Shown: positions 16,784 through 25,830, counted from the first letter of the stretch. The stretch is DNA of 64,000 nt from Bacillus sp. Cs-700 (GCF_011082085.1 NZ_CP041063.1:3086001-3150000); one strand, 5' to 3'. The notes: a model not told the origin generated them from the sequence alone. Translations and numbers: made by a program.

Positions 16784-18133
16784 TTACTGATTAACGACTT
16801 TTCTACGAATAGCAAATGCTGATCCTGCTACAGCGAGGGAACCTACTGTAATCCAAAGAGCTGTTAGGTCGGTTGACTGCTCACTCGCACCACCCATACC
16901 TGTCTTAGGCATATCACCAGGCATTGCTTCTCCAGCGAACTTATCTGGCATTTGTTTCACAATCGCACCACCTAGAGATTCACCTACACCAAACATGAAA
17001 GCATACCCTTCACGGAATTGACCTGTGGATGCTTTAAAATCACCAGACATATAGGATTCAAATGATCCGATAACTTGTTCTTCGTGAGCCATAAGTGCTT
17101 TAGTTGCAGCATCAGTTGGAAGGTTTTCTTCTGTTGCTGTTCCAAGGAAAGCACCGAAATTTTCAGGGAATGTTGTTAATAGACGTTCTTTTGCCATTTT
17201 CATTGCTTCTTCGTCTTCAGAAAGAGAGGCAACGACAAGATCTGCTTGTGCAGCGATGTGATCTTCCTGCCAGATCTTTTCAAACTGATCTGCACCTTCA
17301 TCTCCGTAGATTGAACCGATTGCAGCTTTAAAGTCAGCGGTGTTTCTGTCTTCTGCCCAGTTTACAAAGTCATAGTCTTCTGATTGATCATAACCTTTTT
17401 CAAGACCAAGCGAAGAAAGAGCGAAGTGTTCAGACGCTAAACTGTTTAGCGTTGATCGTAAATCGGCAGCTGGTGTATCAGCTTTTGTGTTATCGAATTT
17501 ATCGGGCATCTGTGTGACGATCGCACTTGATAATGCTTTACTAATTGCAAACATATGCTTATGTCCTTCTCGGAATGTGGTATAAGCTTGTTCGTAATTT
17601 CCTTCTGTATACTCATCAAATGTTGTTAAAACTTGCTCTTCATGGGCTTCTAAAACATCTGCAGCAGCTTCTTTTGGAAGATTCCCTTCAGTTGCTGTAT
17701 CAAGGAAAGTGGAGAATTCATCAACAAATTCATCGACTTCTTTCTCAGCTTCTTTTCGAAGTTCTGCATCATCTTCTGTTGCTGCTTTTACGAAATCTGC
17801 GGAATAATCATTGTGCCCTCTAAAAATGTCCTCAAATTGTTGCGAGGCTTCATCGCCATAAACAGATGCGATCGCTGGTGTCATGTCAGCAGCATTTTGG
17901 TCGAGTGCTTCTGTCACTTCTTCAGCATCCTCAGTGCCATCATACGATTTGGTCATGGACGTAACAGCTAGTACAAAATGTTCGGATAAGAGTTGATCAA
18001 GTGTGGCTCGTAGATCGGCAGCTGGTGTACTTACTGTTGGTTCTGGGTCAGCTGCACCTGCAACTGTTGGAAACAATAGGGTTAGCCCTAAAGCCGGAAC
18101 CATTAATTTTTTAAATGCTTTTTTCATGTTCAT
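16784..18133 (-). CDS. Cell-wall-anchored protein with two helical repeats (MPKTG sorting signal)
   Basis: About 449 residues. The start is uncertain: GAGGAG lies 13 nt before ATG 18133 and only 1 nt before an in-frame GTG at 18145. A signal peptide ends near V-A-G-A-A. Two acidic, alpha-helical domains of about 170 residues follow, each opening T-P-A-A-D-L-R-(A/S)-T-L and carrying A-H-E-E-Q-V, (F/Y)-R-E-G and K-Q/T-Q-M-P-D-K-F-like ends. The C-terminus is a sortase signal: M-P-K-T-G, a membrane helix, then R-R-K. I do not recognise the repeat family. It is probably displayed on the cell wall; the ligand is unknown. Confidence 0.75.
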   Translation of the reverse strand: MNMKKAFKKLMVPALGLTLLFPTVAGAADPEPTVSTPAADLRATLDQLLSEHFVLAVTSMTKSYDGTEDAEEVTEALDQNAADMTPAIASVYGDEASQQFEDIFRGHNDYSADFVKAATEDDAELRKEAEKEVDEFVDEFSTFLDTATEGNLPKEAAADVLEAHEEQVLTTFDEYTEGNYEQAYTTFREGHKHMFAISKALSSAIVTQMPDKFDNTKADTPAADLRSTLNSLASEHFALSSLGLEKGYDQSEDYDFVNWAEDRNTADFKAAIGSIYGDEGADQFEKIWQEDHIAAQADLVVASLSEDEEAMKMAKERLLTTFPENFGAFLGTATEENLPTDAATKALMAHEEQVIGSFESYMSGDFKASTGQFREGYAFMFGVGESLGGAIVKQMPDKFAGEAMPGDMPKTGMGGASEQSTDLTALWITVGSLAVAGSAFAIRRKVVNQ

Positions 18134-18347
18134 TTTTTTCTTCACGCTCCTCGTTTTTTTTACCGTTAATTTTGATTACATACAGCTAACGAGGTGAAAA
18201 AGAGTTTGGATCATTTTAAGAACTATTTTTTTAGGAAAAATTATATTTTTTAATTTTCCAAAAATAAATTGGTAGATAAACTGTACTTATGGTAGTATTA
18301 AACTTCTGTCTCAGTTAAAGACAAATCTCAGAAGGAGGTAACTGATT

Positions 18348-20453
18348 TTGGATCATAAGAATCAAAGTGCCTATCGAAAAGAGAAGCAGCAACTCGATCA
18401 AATTGCTGCCGAGATTACAAAACAACAAAAAACATTGGAAGGGTATCCCCGGTATACAGGTGATAATGTAACCGAACAGGCTCTTGAAAGCATTCGTGAA
18501 GAAAATCGTCAATCACTATCTATCGCTGCTAAAGAACCGTATTTTGCGAGAATGGATTTTCAAGAAGATGAGAAGTCATCACGCGCCTACTACATTGGGA
18601 AGGTTGGCGTAGCAGATGGTGATTCACAGGATTCTCTAGTCATTGATTGGCGAGCGCCTGTTGCAAGTATGTTCTATGCCTTTACTGGTCCAGAAGAGGA
18701 TGTTTATTACTTGTCTCCAGATGGCGTGATTGAAGGGAATATCGAACTAAAAAGAAATATTGTGATTCGAGATAAAGAACTTCAGCGAGTGGTGGACACT
18801 TATGTAGAAGGAAGCGATGATTTAAGTGGATCAGATGAGTTTCTACTCTATCGCCTCAGTGAAAATAAAGACAATCGCCTTCGCGACATTGTTTCTACAA
18901 TACAAGCAAAACAAAATGATATTATTCGTGCAGAACGATCGACACCCTTAATCATTCAAGGTGCAGCAGGAAGCGGGAAAACAACTGTTGCCTTGCATCG
19001 GTTAGCTTACTTATTGTACGAGTATCGAGATACGATACAAGCAGGAAGAATGATTATTTTTGCACCGAACCGTATGTTTCTTGACTATATTTCTGGTGTT
19101 CTTCCCGAGTTAGGGGTAGGAGGAATTCAACAATCGACTTTTACCGATTGGACATTAAGCATGATTGAGGAAAAAGTGAAATTAGATGCTACAGAAGACG
19201 ACCTTCAAAAATGGTTCGCGAGAGAGCGGCCAGATATTAACTTAGCTGAGGGAAGGGTGAAAGGATCGATTCTTTTCAAAGACTGGATCGACAAAGCCCT
19301 ATTCAATTATAGTCAGTCAGTAGGTCCAGGAGGAGATTTTACTCCATTTGAAGGAAGTAAGCTACCTGAAGATAAAATTCAGCAGTGGCTAGAAGATCTC
19401 TCCGCATATCCTGTTGGACGAAAGCGTGATATGATCATGAATCGCTTTAAGGTCTGGATCAAAGATGAGATTAAGGCAATTGAAGGAAGTCATTTACAAA
19501 AAGAGTATCGTAAAGTTGCCAATACACAGCTAAACCTATATTTTAAAAAATGGCCGAAGCAAACAGCGCTTTCTTTTTATAAGGCATTGTTTCAGGCAAA
19601 TCCTCCAGAGTATGTTCCTAAAACCGAACGAACGCAACTATTAGATGAAGGAATAATATCAGGAACATCTAAGCTATTAAAAAAGAAGAATGCATCCCCA
19701 TCTGACCTTGCTCCTCTTCTCTATATTCAATTTAAATTAAATGGCGTGCATAAAAACGATGTTTTTCAACACATTGTGATAGATGAGGCGCAGGACTTTT
19801 CCCCTTTTCAGTTAGCTTTATTGATGGAAGTGAATCGATCGCAATCGTTTACGATCCTAGGAGATCTAGCTCAGGGCATTCATGCCTATAAAGGGATTCA
19901 TCAATGGCAGGAATTCAAAGACCTCTTTCAGAAAAACGAGCTGTATATCGAATTAGAACAAAGCTATCGCTCTACATTAGAAATTATTGAATTTGCAAAT
20001 GAAATTATTGCGCATGCTAACATACCTGTTCAACCTGCAGTCCCTGTATTCCGTAGTGGAGAGAGTGTTACCGTTCGTAAAATAGAGAAAGAAAGTTTAT
20101 TCGACCGCTTATTTGAAACAGCTCAGGAAATGAAAAGTCGAGGGATGAAAACGATCGCCATTGTTGGAAGAACTGAAGAAGAATGTGAGCAGTTGTATCA
20201 AAAGTTTGCTAAGGAGAAAGATGTCAATCTTCTTACAAAAGAAGATCGCTCATATGAAGGCGATATTTCCATAGTACCGATCTATCTAACAAAGGGTTTA
20301 GAATTCGATGGGGTTATCATAGCAAATGCGAATGAAGGAAATTACGGATCCAATGTGGAAGATGCAAAACTTTTATATGTGGGTTGTACGCGAGCATTGC
20401 ACGAGCTCAACCTGTTTTATACAGACGGTCCTTCAACGTTGTTACCAAGTTAA
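18348..20453 (+). CDS. helD: HelD-type UvrD/Rep-like helicase (RNA polymerase recycling)
   Basis: 701 residues from TTG 18348, with AGAAGGAGGTAAC upstream. An N-terminal coiled coil precedes a domain with V-I-D-W-R-A-P-V-A-S-M-F-Y; the ATPase has Walker A G-A-A-G-S-G-K-T-T (about 204-212), Walker B V-I-D-E-A-Q-D-F-S and motif VI-like Y-V-G-C-T-R-A-L. This architecture matches B. subtilis HelD (774 residues), which binds RNA polymerase and releases stalled complexes. It is somewhat shorter than that protein, so it may be a paralogue. It appears monocistronic; no terminator is evident before the riboswitch region. Confidence 0.8.
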   Translation: MDHKNQSAYRKEKQQLDQIAAEITKQQKTLEGYPRYTGDNVTEQALESIREENRQSLSIAAKEPYFARMDFQEDEKSSRAYYIGKVGVADGDSQDSLVIDWRAPVASMFYAFTGPEEDVYYLSPDGVIEGNIELKRNIVIRDKELQRVVDTYVEGSDDLSGSDEFLLYRLSENKDNRLRDIVSTIQAKQNDIIRAERSTPLIIQGAAGSGKTTVALHRLAYLLYEYRDTIQAGRMIIFAPNRMFLDYISGVLPELGVGGIQQSTFTDWTLSMIEEKVKLDATEDDLQKWFARERPDINLAEGRVKGSILFKDWIDKALFNYSQSVGPGGDFTPFEGSKLPEDKIQQWLEDLSAYPVGRKRDMIMNRFKVWIKDEIKAIEGSHLQKEYRKVANTQLNLYFKKWPKQTALSFYKALFQANPPEYVPKTERTQLLDEGIISGTSKLLKKKNASPSDLAPLLYIQFKLNGVHKNDVFQHIVIDEAQDFSPFQLALLMEVNRSQSFTILGDLAQGIHAYKGIHQWQEFKDLFQKNELYIELEQSYRSTLEIIEFANEIIAHANIPVQPAVPVFRSGESVTVRKIEKESLFDRLFETAQEMKSRGMKTIAIVGRTEEECEQLYQKFAKEKDVNLLTKEDRSYEGDISIVPIYLTKGLEFDGVIIANANEGNYGSNVEDAKLLYVGCTRALHELNLFYTDGPSTLLPS

Positions 20454-20589
20454 TCAAACGTTTGTTTAAGAAATAAGAGGCGGCATTCGTGAAGAATTAG
20501 CTGCACAGTATGATTTAATATGCGATAAAATTCAGCTAAACTCTCACGATCTCACTACCGATAAAAAAAGTAGTTGGAAGATAAAACTG

Positions 20590-20670
20590 AAAAAGGCAAA
20601 CCTATTGAAAAGTAGGGACGCAAAGTTTTGGGCCTGCCCGCCATGTTGCGAATGGTTGCCAGACTGCCAG
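20590..20670 (+). ncRNA. Cyclic di-GMP-I (GEMM-I) riboswitch
   Basis: It has the GEMM-I core in order: GGCAAACC (P1 5' strand), a GAAA-capped P2 stem, GGGACGCAAAG, GGCCT, a second hairpin, and GGTTGCC closing P1 (20654-20660). It is followed by a short CCAGGG/CTCTGG hairpin and TTTC (20667-20688), perhaps the expression platform, and then the ribosome site of the secreted protein gene at 20710. The sign of control is not clear from sequence. Confidence 0.9.
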
Positions 20671-20709
20671 GGGTTGAGCTCTGGTTTCAGAAAAAAGGAG
20701 AGCATACAT

Positions 20710-21612
20710 GTGAAAAAGGTACCTGTTGCTGTTGTTATTCTCTTTTTTGTACTGAGCTATTTTGTGCAATCTATCGTATTGTCCGATGGGAAAGCTGAGG
20801 CGATCGAAATGGACACATCCCTTGCTACATGGATTTGGAACACCAGGGACATTGAAACAAAACCTGAAGAAATCCTTCAATTTATGGAGGAACAACAAGT
20901 TAGTGATGCGTATTTACAGATCAACCGATCCATTATAGCATCGTCATATCACACATTTATCGAACGAGCCACTGCTAGAGGGATACGTATCCATGCACTT
21001 GATGGAGCACCAAACTGGGCTACGCTTAAAGGTGCTACATATCAAACGAATTTATTTTATTGGTTGAAAGCATATCAGGCCACTGCATCAGAGCTTCAAA
21101 AATTTAGCGGTGTTCACCTAGATATTGAGCCATATCTCCACTCTGGATGGACAAACAACTATCAGAATACAATTGCTTTTTATCAGGATCGATTAACAGA
21201 TGGAAAAGCACGGTCCAAAGAGCTCGGTCTATCATTTGGAGTAGACACACCCTTCTGGTTTGATGAACAAACGTATCAAAATCGATATGGAAAAGGGAAT
21301 TTGGCTGAATGGATTATTCAAATAGCTGATGTGACGACAATGATGGCTTATCGAGATCGTGCTGATGGAGGGAATGGGATTATTGCGCTTGTTCGTAATG
21401 AAATAGCATTCGCTGAACAGTATGATAAAAAAATTTCTATCGGTGTAGAGACGGGAGAAGCGTCAGAAGCTTCCTACATTACATTTTTTGAAGAAGGAGA
21501 AGCCAAAATGACTGAAGAGCTTCGCATAGTGAAAACAGCGTATGAGAATTCAACAGCTGTAGAAGGTTTTTCTATTCATTATCTCGATAGTTGGATGGCA
21601 TTAAAACCATAG
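20710..21612 (+). CDS. Secreted TIM-barrel (putative glycoside hydrolase) under c-di-GMP control
   Basis: 300 residues from GTG 20710 (AAAAAAGGAG nine bases upstream); an apparent longer ORF runs back through the riboswitch and is not real. An N-terminal hydrophobic segment (about 4-22) acts as signal peptide or anchor. The body looks like a barrel: T-W-I-W-N-T near the start, G-V-H-L-D-I-E-P-Y with an acidic pair typical of GH18-like or related hydrolases, F-G-V-D-T-P-F-W-F and M-M-A-Y-R-D-R. I do not recognise the exact family. A riboswitch for c-di-GMP suggests a role in matrix, adhesion or motility-to-sessile switching. Confidence 0.72.
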   Translation: MKKVPVAVVILFFVLSYFVQSIVLSDGKAEAIEMDTSLATWIWNTRDIETKPEEILQFMEEQQVSDAYLQINRSIIASSYHTFIERATARGIRIHALDGAPNWATLKGATYQTNLFYWLKAYQATASELQKFSGVHLDIEPYLHSGWTNNYQNTIAFYQDRLTDGKARSKELGLSFGVDTPFWFDEQTYQNRYGKGNLAEWIIQIADVTTMMAYRDRADGGNGIIALVRNEIAFAEQYDKKISIGVETGEASEASYITFFEEGEAKMTEELRIVKTAYENSTAVEGFSIHYLDSWMALKP

Positions 21613-21618
21613 GAAAGT

Positions 21619-21649
21619 AAAAACCCCGGGAATTGTCCGGGGGTTTTTC
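21619..21649 (+). terminator. Terminator of c-di-GMP-controlled gene
   Basis: CCCCGG pairs with CCGGGG around a 7-nt loop with flanking A and T runs (GGGGTTTTTC). The convergent ywbE gene ends at 21656, so it may serve both. Confidence 0.75.
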
Positions 21650-21655
21650 TATTTC

Positions 21656-21850
21656 TTATGACAAAATTTCTTTTACACGACCAACTTGTCCATCTTCAAG
21701 ACGTACCTTAATACCGTGTGGGTGAGTTGGAGACTTTGTTAAAATATCTTTCACAATTCCACGTGTTGTTTTACCTGAACGCTGATCTTGTTTCAAGACG
21801 ATATCAACGGTTTTCCCAGGTGCTATATTACTCCGATTCTGTCCGTTCAT
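21656..21850 (-). CDS. ywbE: YwbE-family small protein
   Basis: 64 residues beginning M-N-G-Q-N-R-S-N-I-A-P-G, with the conserved R-G-I-V-K-D-I-L-T-K-S-P-T-H-P-H-G-I-K-V-R-L and G-R-V-K-E-I-L end that define the YwbE family. It forms a compact beta fold, and the family function is unknown. Its 5' end overlaps the preceding small membrane-protein gene by 23 bp in another frame, suggesting coupling. Confidence 0.82.
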   Translation of the reverse strand: MNGQNRSNIAPGKTVDIVLKQDQRSGKTTRGIVKDILTKSPTHPHGIKVRLEDGQVGRVKEILS

Positions 21851-22007
21851 GTTTACCCTCTTCCTCTGTCGTTTTGTGCCGATGCTCCTCTGGCAACGGA
21901 TCGACAGTATGTTTGACGCTGTATCCCTTTGATACAGCTATTCCAAAAGCAGCGGCAATGACAATTGTCATAATGATTACAACGATAATTGTAATAATGA
22001 TAACCAT
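21828..22007 (-). CDS. YtzI-like small single-span membrane protein
   Basis: 59 residues from ATG 22007, which has AAGGAG with a 7-nt spacer. It has one N-terminal membrane helix rich in Ile/Val, then S-K-G-Y-S-V-K-H-T-V-D-P-L-P, the motif I associate with YtzI-type proteins, and a charged His/Glu-rich tail. Its 3' end overlaps ywbE by 23 bp. Function is unknown. Confidence 0.65.
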   Translation of the reverse strand: MVIIITIIVVIIMTIVIAAAFGIAVSKGYSVKHTVDPLPEEHRHKTTEEEGKHERTESE

Positions 22008-22110
22008 CCCCGAACTCCTTTCCGTGATGTCTGATTTCACTTTACCATGATTTGCTCGGTTAAGATAGAACAGGCACTAACCATATATGTGACACGTTCT
22101 ATCATCTAAC

Positions 22111-22131
22111 TAGGACTCAGGTCTTATGCAA
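22111..22131. promoter_or_regulatory. Possible LiaR operator upstream of liaI
   Basis: An imperfect GACT/GTCTTA-type repeat (AGGACTCAGGTCTTATG) lies about 75-90 bp before liaI, where a LiaR-controlled promoter is expected. I cannot recall the LiaR consensus exactly enough to score it. Confidence 0.3.
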
Positions 22132-22200
22132 AGATATAGCTCTAGCTCATTATGAAAGACAGTGCAAGAAGATAGAATAAGGATATGAAAGGAGGCGATT

Positions 22201-22542
22201 ATGATGAAGAAAGCAGGCTTGTTGTTAGTAGGGGTTATTGCTGCAGTTGTCTTACTATCGAACCTTGGCTCGTTAGTAGGAATGATCATTAGCCTCGGTA
22301 TCTTATACGTAGCTGCTAAGAAATTCCTTCAAACGGATTCAACATCAGGAAAAGTCATTTGGGGAATCATAGGGTTCATTGCTTTAAGCACGGCTGTAGC
22401 AAATATGCCAGCTATTCTTGGGCTTGTAGCAATCTACATCCTCTATGTTATTTATAAGAAGTGGGATGAACAAGATAAAAAAGACGCAGATGATCCGTTC
22501 ACCAATTTTGAAAAGCAGTGGGATGAACTTAAACGAAGCTAA
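22201..22542 (+). CDS. liaI: LiaI-like membrane anchor protein
   Basis: 113 residues with AAAGGAGG upstream; a second ATG one codon later is equally possible. Three to four short hydrophobic helices are followed by a charged tail (K-K-W-D-E-Q-D-K-K). It lies 18 bp before a PspA/LiaH gene and heads the lia cluster, the place of liaI in B. subtilis, where LiaI recruits LiaH to the membrane under cell-wall stress. Sequence similarity of this small protein is weak, so the call rests on position and topology. Confidence 0.7.
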   Translation: MMKKAGLLLVGVIAAVVLLSNLGSLVGMIISLGILYVAAKKFLQTDSTSGKVIWGIIGFIALSTAVANMPAILGLVAIYILYVIYKKWDEQDKKDADDPFTNFEKQWDELKRS

Positions 22543-22560
22543 TAAAGGAGAGAATAAGAT

Positions 22561-23196
22561 ATGGCTAATTTACTTACGCGCATCAAAAATTCAATTGAAG
22601 CTGATTTTCATAGTATTCTTGATCAGAAGGAGCAGAAAAATCCAATTTCGTTGTTAAATCACTATCTCAGACAATGTGAACGAGAAGTGGAAAAGGCAGG
22701 GAAACTCGTTGAGCGACAATCAACGCTTCTAGGTGAGTTTAGAAGAGAACTTGATAAGTCAAGAAAAAATGCGGAGAAGCGTGCAGGACAAGCTGTTCTA
22801 GCTAGTGAGGCTGGCGAAACAGATTTGTACGAGTTTGCTAAACAGGAGCAGGTTCAGTACGAAGAACGAGCAGATCGGTTATCGGAATCAATGGATGAAG
22901 CAGGACTTGAACTTAAACGACTCGAACAAAAACATGAGAAGATGAAACATAAGCTAAAAGATATGTCGCTCAAACGTCTGGAATTAATGGGTAAAGAGAA
23001 TAGTGTAAGAGCCCATCACAAAATGGACGTGATTCTTGAAGAGAGTCTACTTAACAAACCATTTAATCGATTTGATGAGATGGAGACGTATATTGATAAA
23101 TTAGAGAAAAAGGTGAATCGAGATTACTATGTTTCGAGTATGGACGTTCGATTTCACGATTTAGAAAAAAAGGTAAAAGCGCAAGAAGCTCATTAA
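22561..23196 (+). CDS. liaH: PspA/IM30-family envelope stress protein LiaH
   Basis: 211 residues, almost entirely charged coiled coil from about residue 20 to 190, with no signal or membrane helix. N-terminal amphipathic L-L-T-R-I-K-N-S-I-E-A and the Q-K-x-N-P-I-S-L-L-N-H-Y-L-R segment match PspA/LiaH. In B. subtilis LiaH forms large rings under the membrane in response to bacitracin-type stress. It follows liaI, and a terminator (23217-23240) separates it from liaFSR, allowing higher liaIH expression. Confidence 0.88.
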   Translation: MANLLTRIKNSIEADFHSILDQKEQKNPISLLNHYLRQCEREVEKAGKLVERQSTLLGEFRRELDKSRKNAEKRAGQAVLASEAGETDLYEFAKQEQVQYEERADRLSESMDEAGLELKRLEQKHEKMKHKLKDMSLKRLELMGKENSVRAHHKMDVILEESLLNKPFNRFDEMETYIDKLEKKVNRDYYVSSMDVRFHDLEKKVKAQEAH

Positions 23197-23216
23197 AAAA
23201 GAAATAATGGTATTCT

Positions 23217-23240
23217 AAAAGAGGCGCTTGCGCCTTTTTT
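23217..23240 (+). terminator. Internal terminator between liaH and liaF
   Basis: AGGCGC/GCGCCT with a TT apex, flanked by AAAAG and TTTTT. Partial read-through here would give an abundant liaIH message and a low-level liaFSR message. Confidence 0.75.
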
Positions 23241-23280
23241 AGTGATGAGTCGGATCATACGGAAGCAAGGAGGTACACCG

Positions 23281-24006
23281 ATGTGGAAAAATTTAAATAG
23301 TGACACGGTTAAAGGGCTTTTAATTATTGGAGTCATTCTAATACTGCTAGAAGTTTCTTTAAATGGTGGCCTTCTATTCTTATTAATTTTATCCGGCGTA
23401 TTGATTTATATGGGAAGAAAACGTTTGCCACAAACTTCCGGAAAGTTATTTCTGGGAGGGGGTATTTTCTTTTTTGTTACGACGGTAATGAATATGGTCG
23501 TTGTAAAGTTTTTTCTTCTCGTATTGTTAGTATATCTTGGGTTTCAACTCTATCAGTCAAAACAAAAACCTAAAAAAATCCGTCCTGTTTTAGAAAAACC
23601 TGAACATGTGAAAGAAGGTCTTGTTCATCAACAGCCGATTTTTCAAAATAGGTGGGTTGGAAAACAAAAGACACATGAACATGTGTATGAATGGAACGAT
23701 GTGAACATCCAGGCTGGTTTTGGAGAAACAGTCATTGATTTAAGCTATACTGTTCTTCCGAAAGGCGAATCCATCATTTTGATTCGTAACATCGTGGGCA
23801 ACATCCAAGTGCTTGTGCCGTATGAACTTGAAGTTAGTATTCAACATTCATCTATGTTCGGATCAGCCACAATCTTTGCTCATGAAGAACCTGGGTTGTT
23901 TAATAAAGTGCTTTCTTACAAAACGAGTGGCTATGAGGAAGCTTCTGAGAAAGTGAAGCTTGTAACCTCCATGTTTGCAGGGGATTTAGAGGTGAAGCGC
24001 GTATGA
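23281..24006 (+). CDS. liaF: LiaF, negative regulator of the LiaRS system
   Basis: 241 residues from ATG 23281, which has AAGGAGGTACACC upstream; the frame extends back to 23242 without support. Four N-terminal membrane helices (to about residue 95) are followed by a beta-helical domain with repeated short strands (I-Q-A-G-F-G-E-T-V-I-D-L). This matches B. subtilis LiaF in both length and architecture. It keeps LiaS inactive without envelope damage. It overlaps liaS by 4 bp. Confidence 0.88.
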   Translation: MWKNLNSDTVKGLLIIGVILILLEVSLNGGLLFLLILSGVLIYMGRKRLPQTSGKLFLGGGIFFFVTTVMNMVVVKFFLLVLLVYLGFQLYQSKQKPKKIRPVLEKPEHVKEGLVHQQPIFQNRWVGKQKTHEHVYEWNDVNIQAGFGETVIDLSYTVLPKGESIILIRNIVGNIQVLVPYELEVSIQHSSMFGSATIFAHEEPGLFNKVLSYKTSGYEEASEKVKLVTSMFAGDLEVKRV

Positions 24007-25034
24007 GTGTGATACAGCGTCATATGTTCATTGGTGCGTTGCTCTCTCTCTTGCTTCTTATCCTCTTCACTGTCGCTTACTTATCCGTCTATCCAATCGC
24101 CTCCTTCTCTCTATTGTTTGAAAAAGATTTAATGGATTTACCGTTTGGGTTAATCGTTCCAATTATGACAATTATACTTGGAGGAGTTGCTGGAGGAATA
24201 TCAGGATTTTACGTTAGTAAAGAGCTTCAATATGTGGCTGATACGCTTCAAGAACTTGATAAAGGACGCACGATACATAATAAAAACAGCACAGTTCTAA
24301 ATGGCGTTTTTGAACAAATTAGCAAGCTGCAAAATCGGATAAATGAGCAGGTGAGATTAGCTCAAAAGCTAGCGAATGAAAAAGCAGAAGATCATGAGAA
24401 GCGTGTCCAACAAGTTGTGTCAGAAGAGCGGAATCGTCTTGCGAGAGAACTACACGACTCAGTTAGCCAACAGCTTTTCGCTGCTTCAATGCTTATGAGT
24501 ACAATCACAGAGACGCGTCAGGAAGCGGATGATTTAGAAACAAAGCATCTTAAAATGGTCGAGGAAACCATTCATCAATCTCAGTTAGAAATGCGCGCTC
24601 TTTTACTTCATCTTAGACCAGCCGCTTTAAAGGATCGTTCTCTTGAAGAAGGAATAAAGGAACTTCTAAACGAATTGTCACAAAAGGTTCCAATTGATGT
24701 GAGTTGGAAACTTGAAACTCTTGAACTAGATAAAGGTGTAGAAGACCACCTCTTTCGTATTTTACAAGAATGTGTTTCCAACACGCTGCGACATGCGAAA
24801 GCATCAACACTTGATGTTCTTCTTATTCGGCGTGAGGGGCGAACAATTTTAAGAATTGTTGATGATGGTATTGGATTTAAAATGGATGAGAAGAAAGCTA
24901 CCTCATATGGTCTACAAAATATGCATGAACGAGCATTAGAAATTGGAGGCGTTCTTAAGTTAGTCAGCTTGCCACAAAAGGGGACAAGACTAGAGGTGAG
25001 CGTACCACACGTTGGAGGGGAACGAAATGATTAA
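24003..25034 (+). CDS. liaS: LiaS sensor histidine kinase
   Basis: 343 residues. Two membrane helices (about 10-32 and 46-68) bracket a very short external loop, as in intramembrane-sensing kinases. Then come a HAMP-like linker, the HisKA_3 box [18 protein letters not shown] with the phospho-His near residue 155, and an ATPase domain with V-D-D-G-I-G-F. This is the NarL/LiaS class that pairs with LuxR-type regulators. It starts within liaF (ATGA overlap) and ends 8 bp inside liaR. Confidence 0.88.
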   Translation: MSVIQRHMFIGALLSLLLLILFTVAYLSVYPIASFSLLFEKDLMDLPFGLIVPIMTIILGGVAGGISGFYVSKELQYVADTLQELDKGRTIHNKNSTVLNGVFEQISKLQNRINEQVRLAQKLANEKAEDHEKRVQQVVSEERNRLARELHDSVSQQLFAASMLMSTITETRQEADDLETKHLKMVEETIHQSQLEMRALLLHLRPAALKDRSLEEGIKELLNELSQKVPIDVSWKLETLELDKGVEDHLFRILQECVSNTLRHAKASTLDVLLIRREGRTILRIVDDGIGFKMDEKKATSYGLQNMHERALEIGGVLKLVSLPQKGTRLEVSVPHVGGERND

Positions 25035-25659
25035 GGTGTTGTTTGTTGATGATCATGAAATGGTGCGAATCGGAGTATCGTCTTATTTGTCAGCTCAAGC
25101 AGATATTACCGTTGTTGGAGAAGCAGACAATGGAAAGAAAGGTGTAGAACTGGCTCTTTCACTTCGGCCTGATATTATTCTCATGGACCTTGTAATGGAA
25201 GAGATGGATGGTATTGAAGCAACGAAGCACATTATTGCAGATTGGCCGGAAGCAAAGATTATTATTGTCACGAGTTTCATTGATGATGAGAAAGTGTATC
25301 CGGCACTTGAAGCTGGGGCTACAAGTTACATGCTAAAAACATCAAAAGCTGTGGAAATTGCGAATGCCGTTCGAAAAACCTATCATGGAGAATCTGTGCT
25401 TGAACCTGAAGTGACTGGGAAGATGATGTCACGCATGCGTAGCCGGGTTCAAACGCTACCTCACGAAGAGTTAACGGAAAGAGAAATGGAAATACTCTTA
25501 TTAATGGCCCAGGGTAAAGCAAACCAAACAATCGCTGATGAATGTTTTATTGCTCTTAAAACCGTAAAAGTTCATGTAAGTAATATCCTTGGTAAACTTG
25601 AGGTCCAGGATCGAACTCAAGCTGTTATTTACGCATTTAAACACAACCTTGTGAACTGA
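25027..25659 (+). CDS. liaR: LiaR response regulator (NarL/FixJ type)
   Basis: 210 residues from ATG 25027, with GGAGGGG just upstream; a TTG at 25012 is too close to the same site. N-terminal receiver with D-D-H near residue 9, phospho-acceptor D in I-I-L-M-D-L and K-T-S; C-terminal LuxR HTH with [15 protein letters not shown] and [12 protein letters not shown]. It controls the lia operon and a small envelope-stress regulon in relatives. Confidence 0.9.
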   Translation: MIKVLFVDDHEMVRIGVSSYLSAQADITVVGEADNGKKGVELALSLRPDIILMDLVMEEMDGIEATKHIIADWPEAKIIIVTSFIDDEKVYPALEAGATSYMLKTSKAVEIANAVRKTYHGESVLEPEVTGKMMSRMRSRVQTLPHEELTEREMEILLLMAQGKANQTIADECFIALKTVKVHVSNILGKLEVQDRTQAVIYAFKHNLVN

Positions 25660-25763
25660 TGAAAAGAAAGCAAAAAAAATCATTAGCACCGAAAATTAAG
25701 AAAATTCTTGTATATCACTGTCGAAATAAGTTGATATCATAGTACTAAAAGCCTATTTATCTA

Positions 25764-25778
25764 TTGTAACCGCTTCAA
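25764..25778. promoter_or_regulatory. Possible cre-like (CcpA) site
   Basis: TTGTAACCGCTTCAA fits the WTGNAANCGNWNNCW pattern with one mismatch. It lies 24 bp upstream of the -35 box of the YitT gene. This is only a motif match. Confidence 0.25.
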
Positions 25779-25801
25779 TTAAAAATCTTAGGTTTAGGTT
25801 G

Positions 25802-25830
25802 TTTACAAAGCATGAAATCCCTATTATAAT
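25802..25830 (+). promoter_or_regulatory. Sigma-A promoter of the YitT-family gene
   Basis: TTTACA and TATAAT are separated by exactly 17 bp, about 50 bp before the start codon at 25879. Confidence 0.75.

Noticed and set aside
17104-17823. Leu/Gln-rich plus-strand ORFs inside the surface-protein gene
   Set aside because: They are antisense shadows of the repeated acidic domains, with no ribosome sites.
20605-20709. N-terminal extension of the c-di-GMP-controlled protein
   Set aside because: The frame is open here only by chance; the DNA is the riboswitch aptamer and the real start is GTG 20710 with a strong ribosome site.
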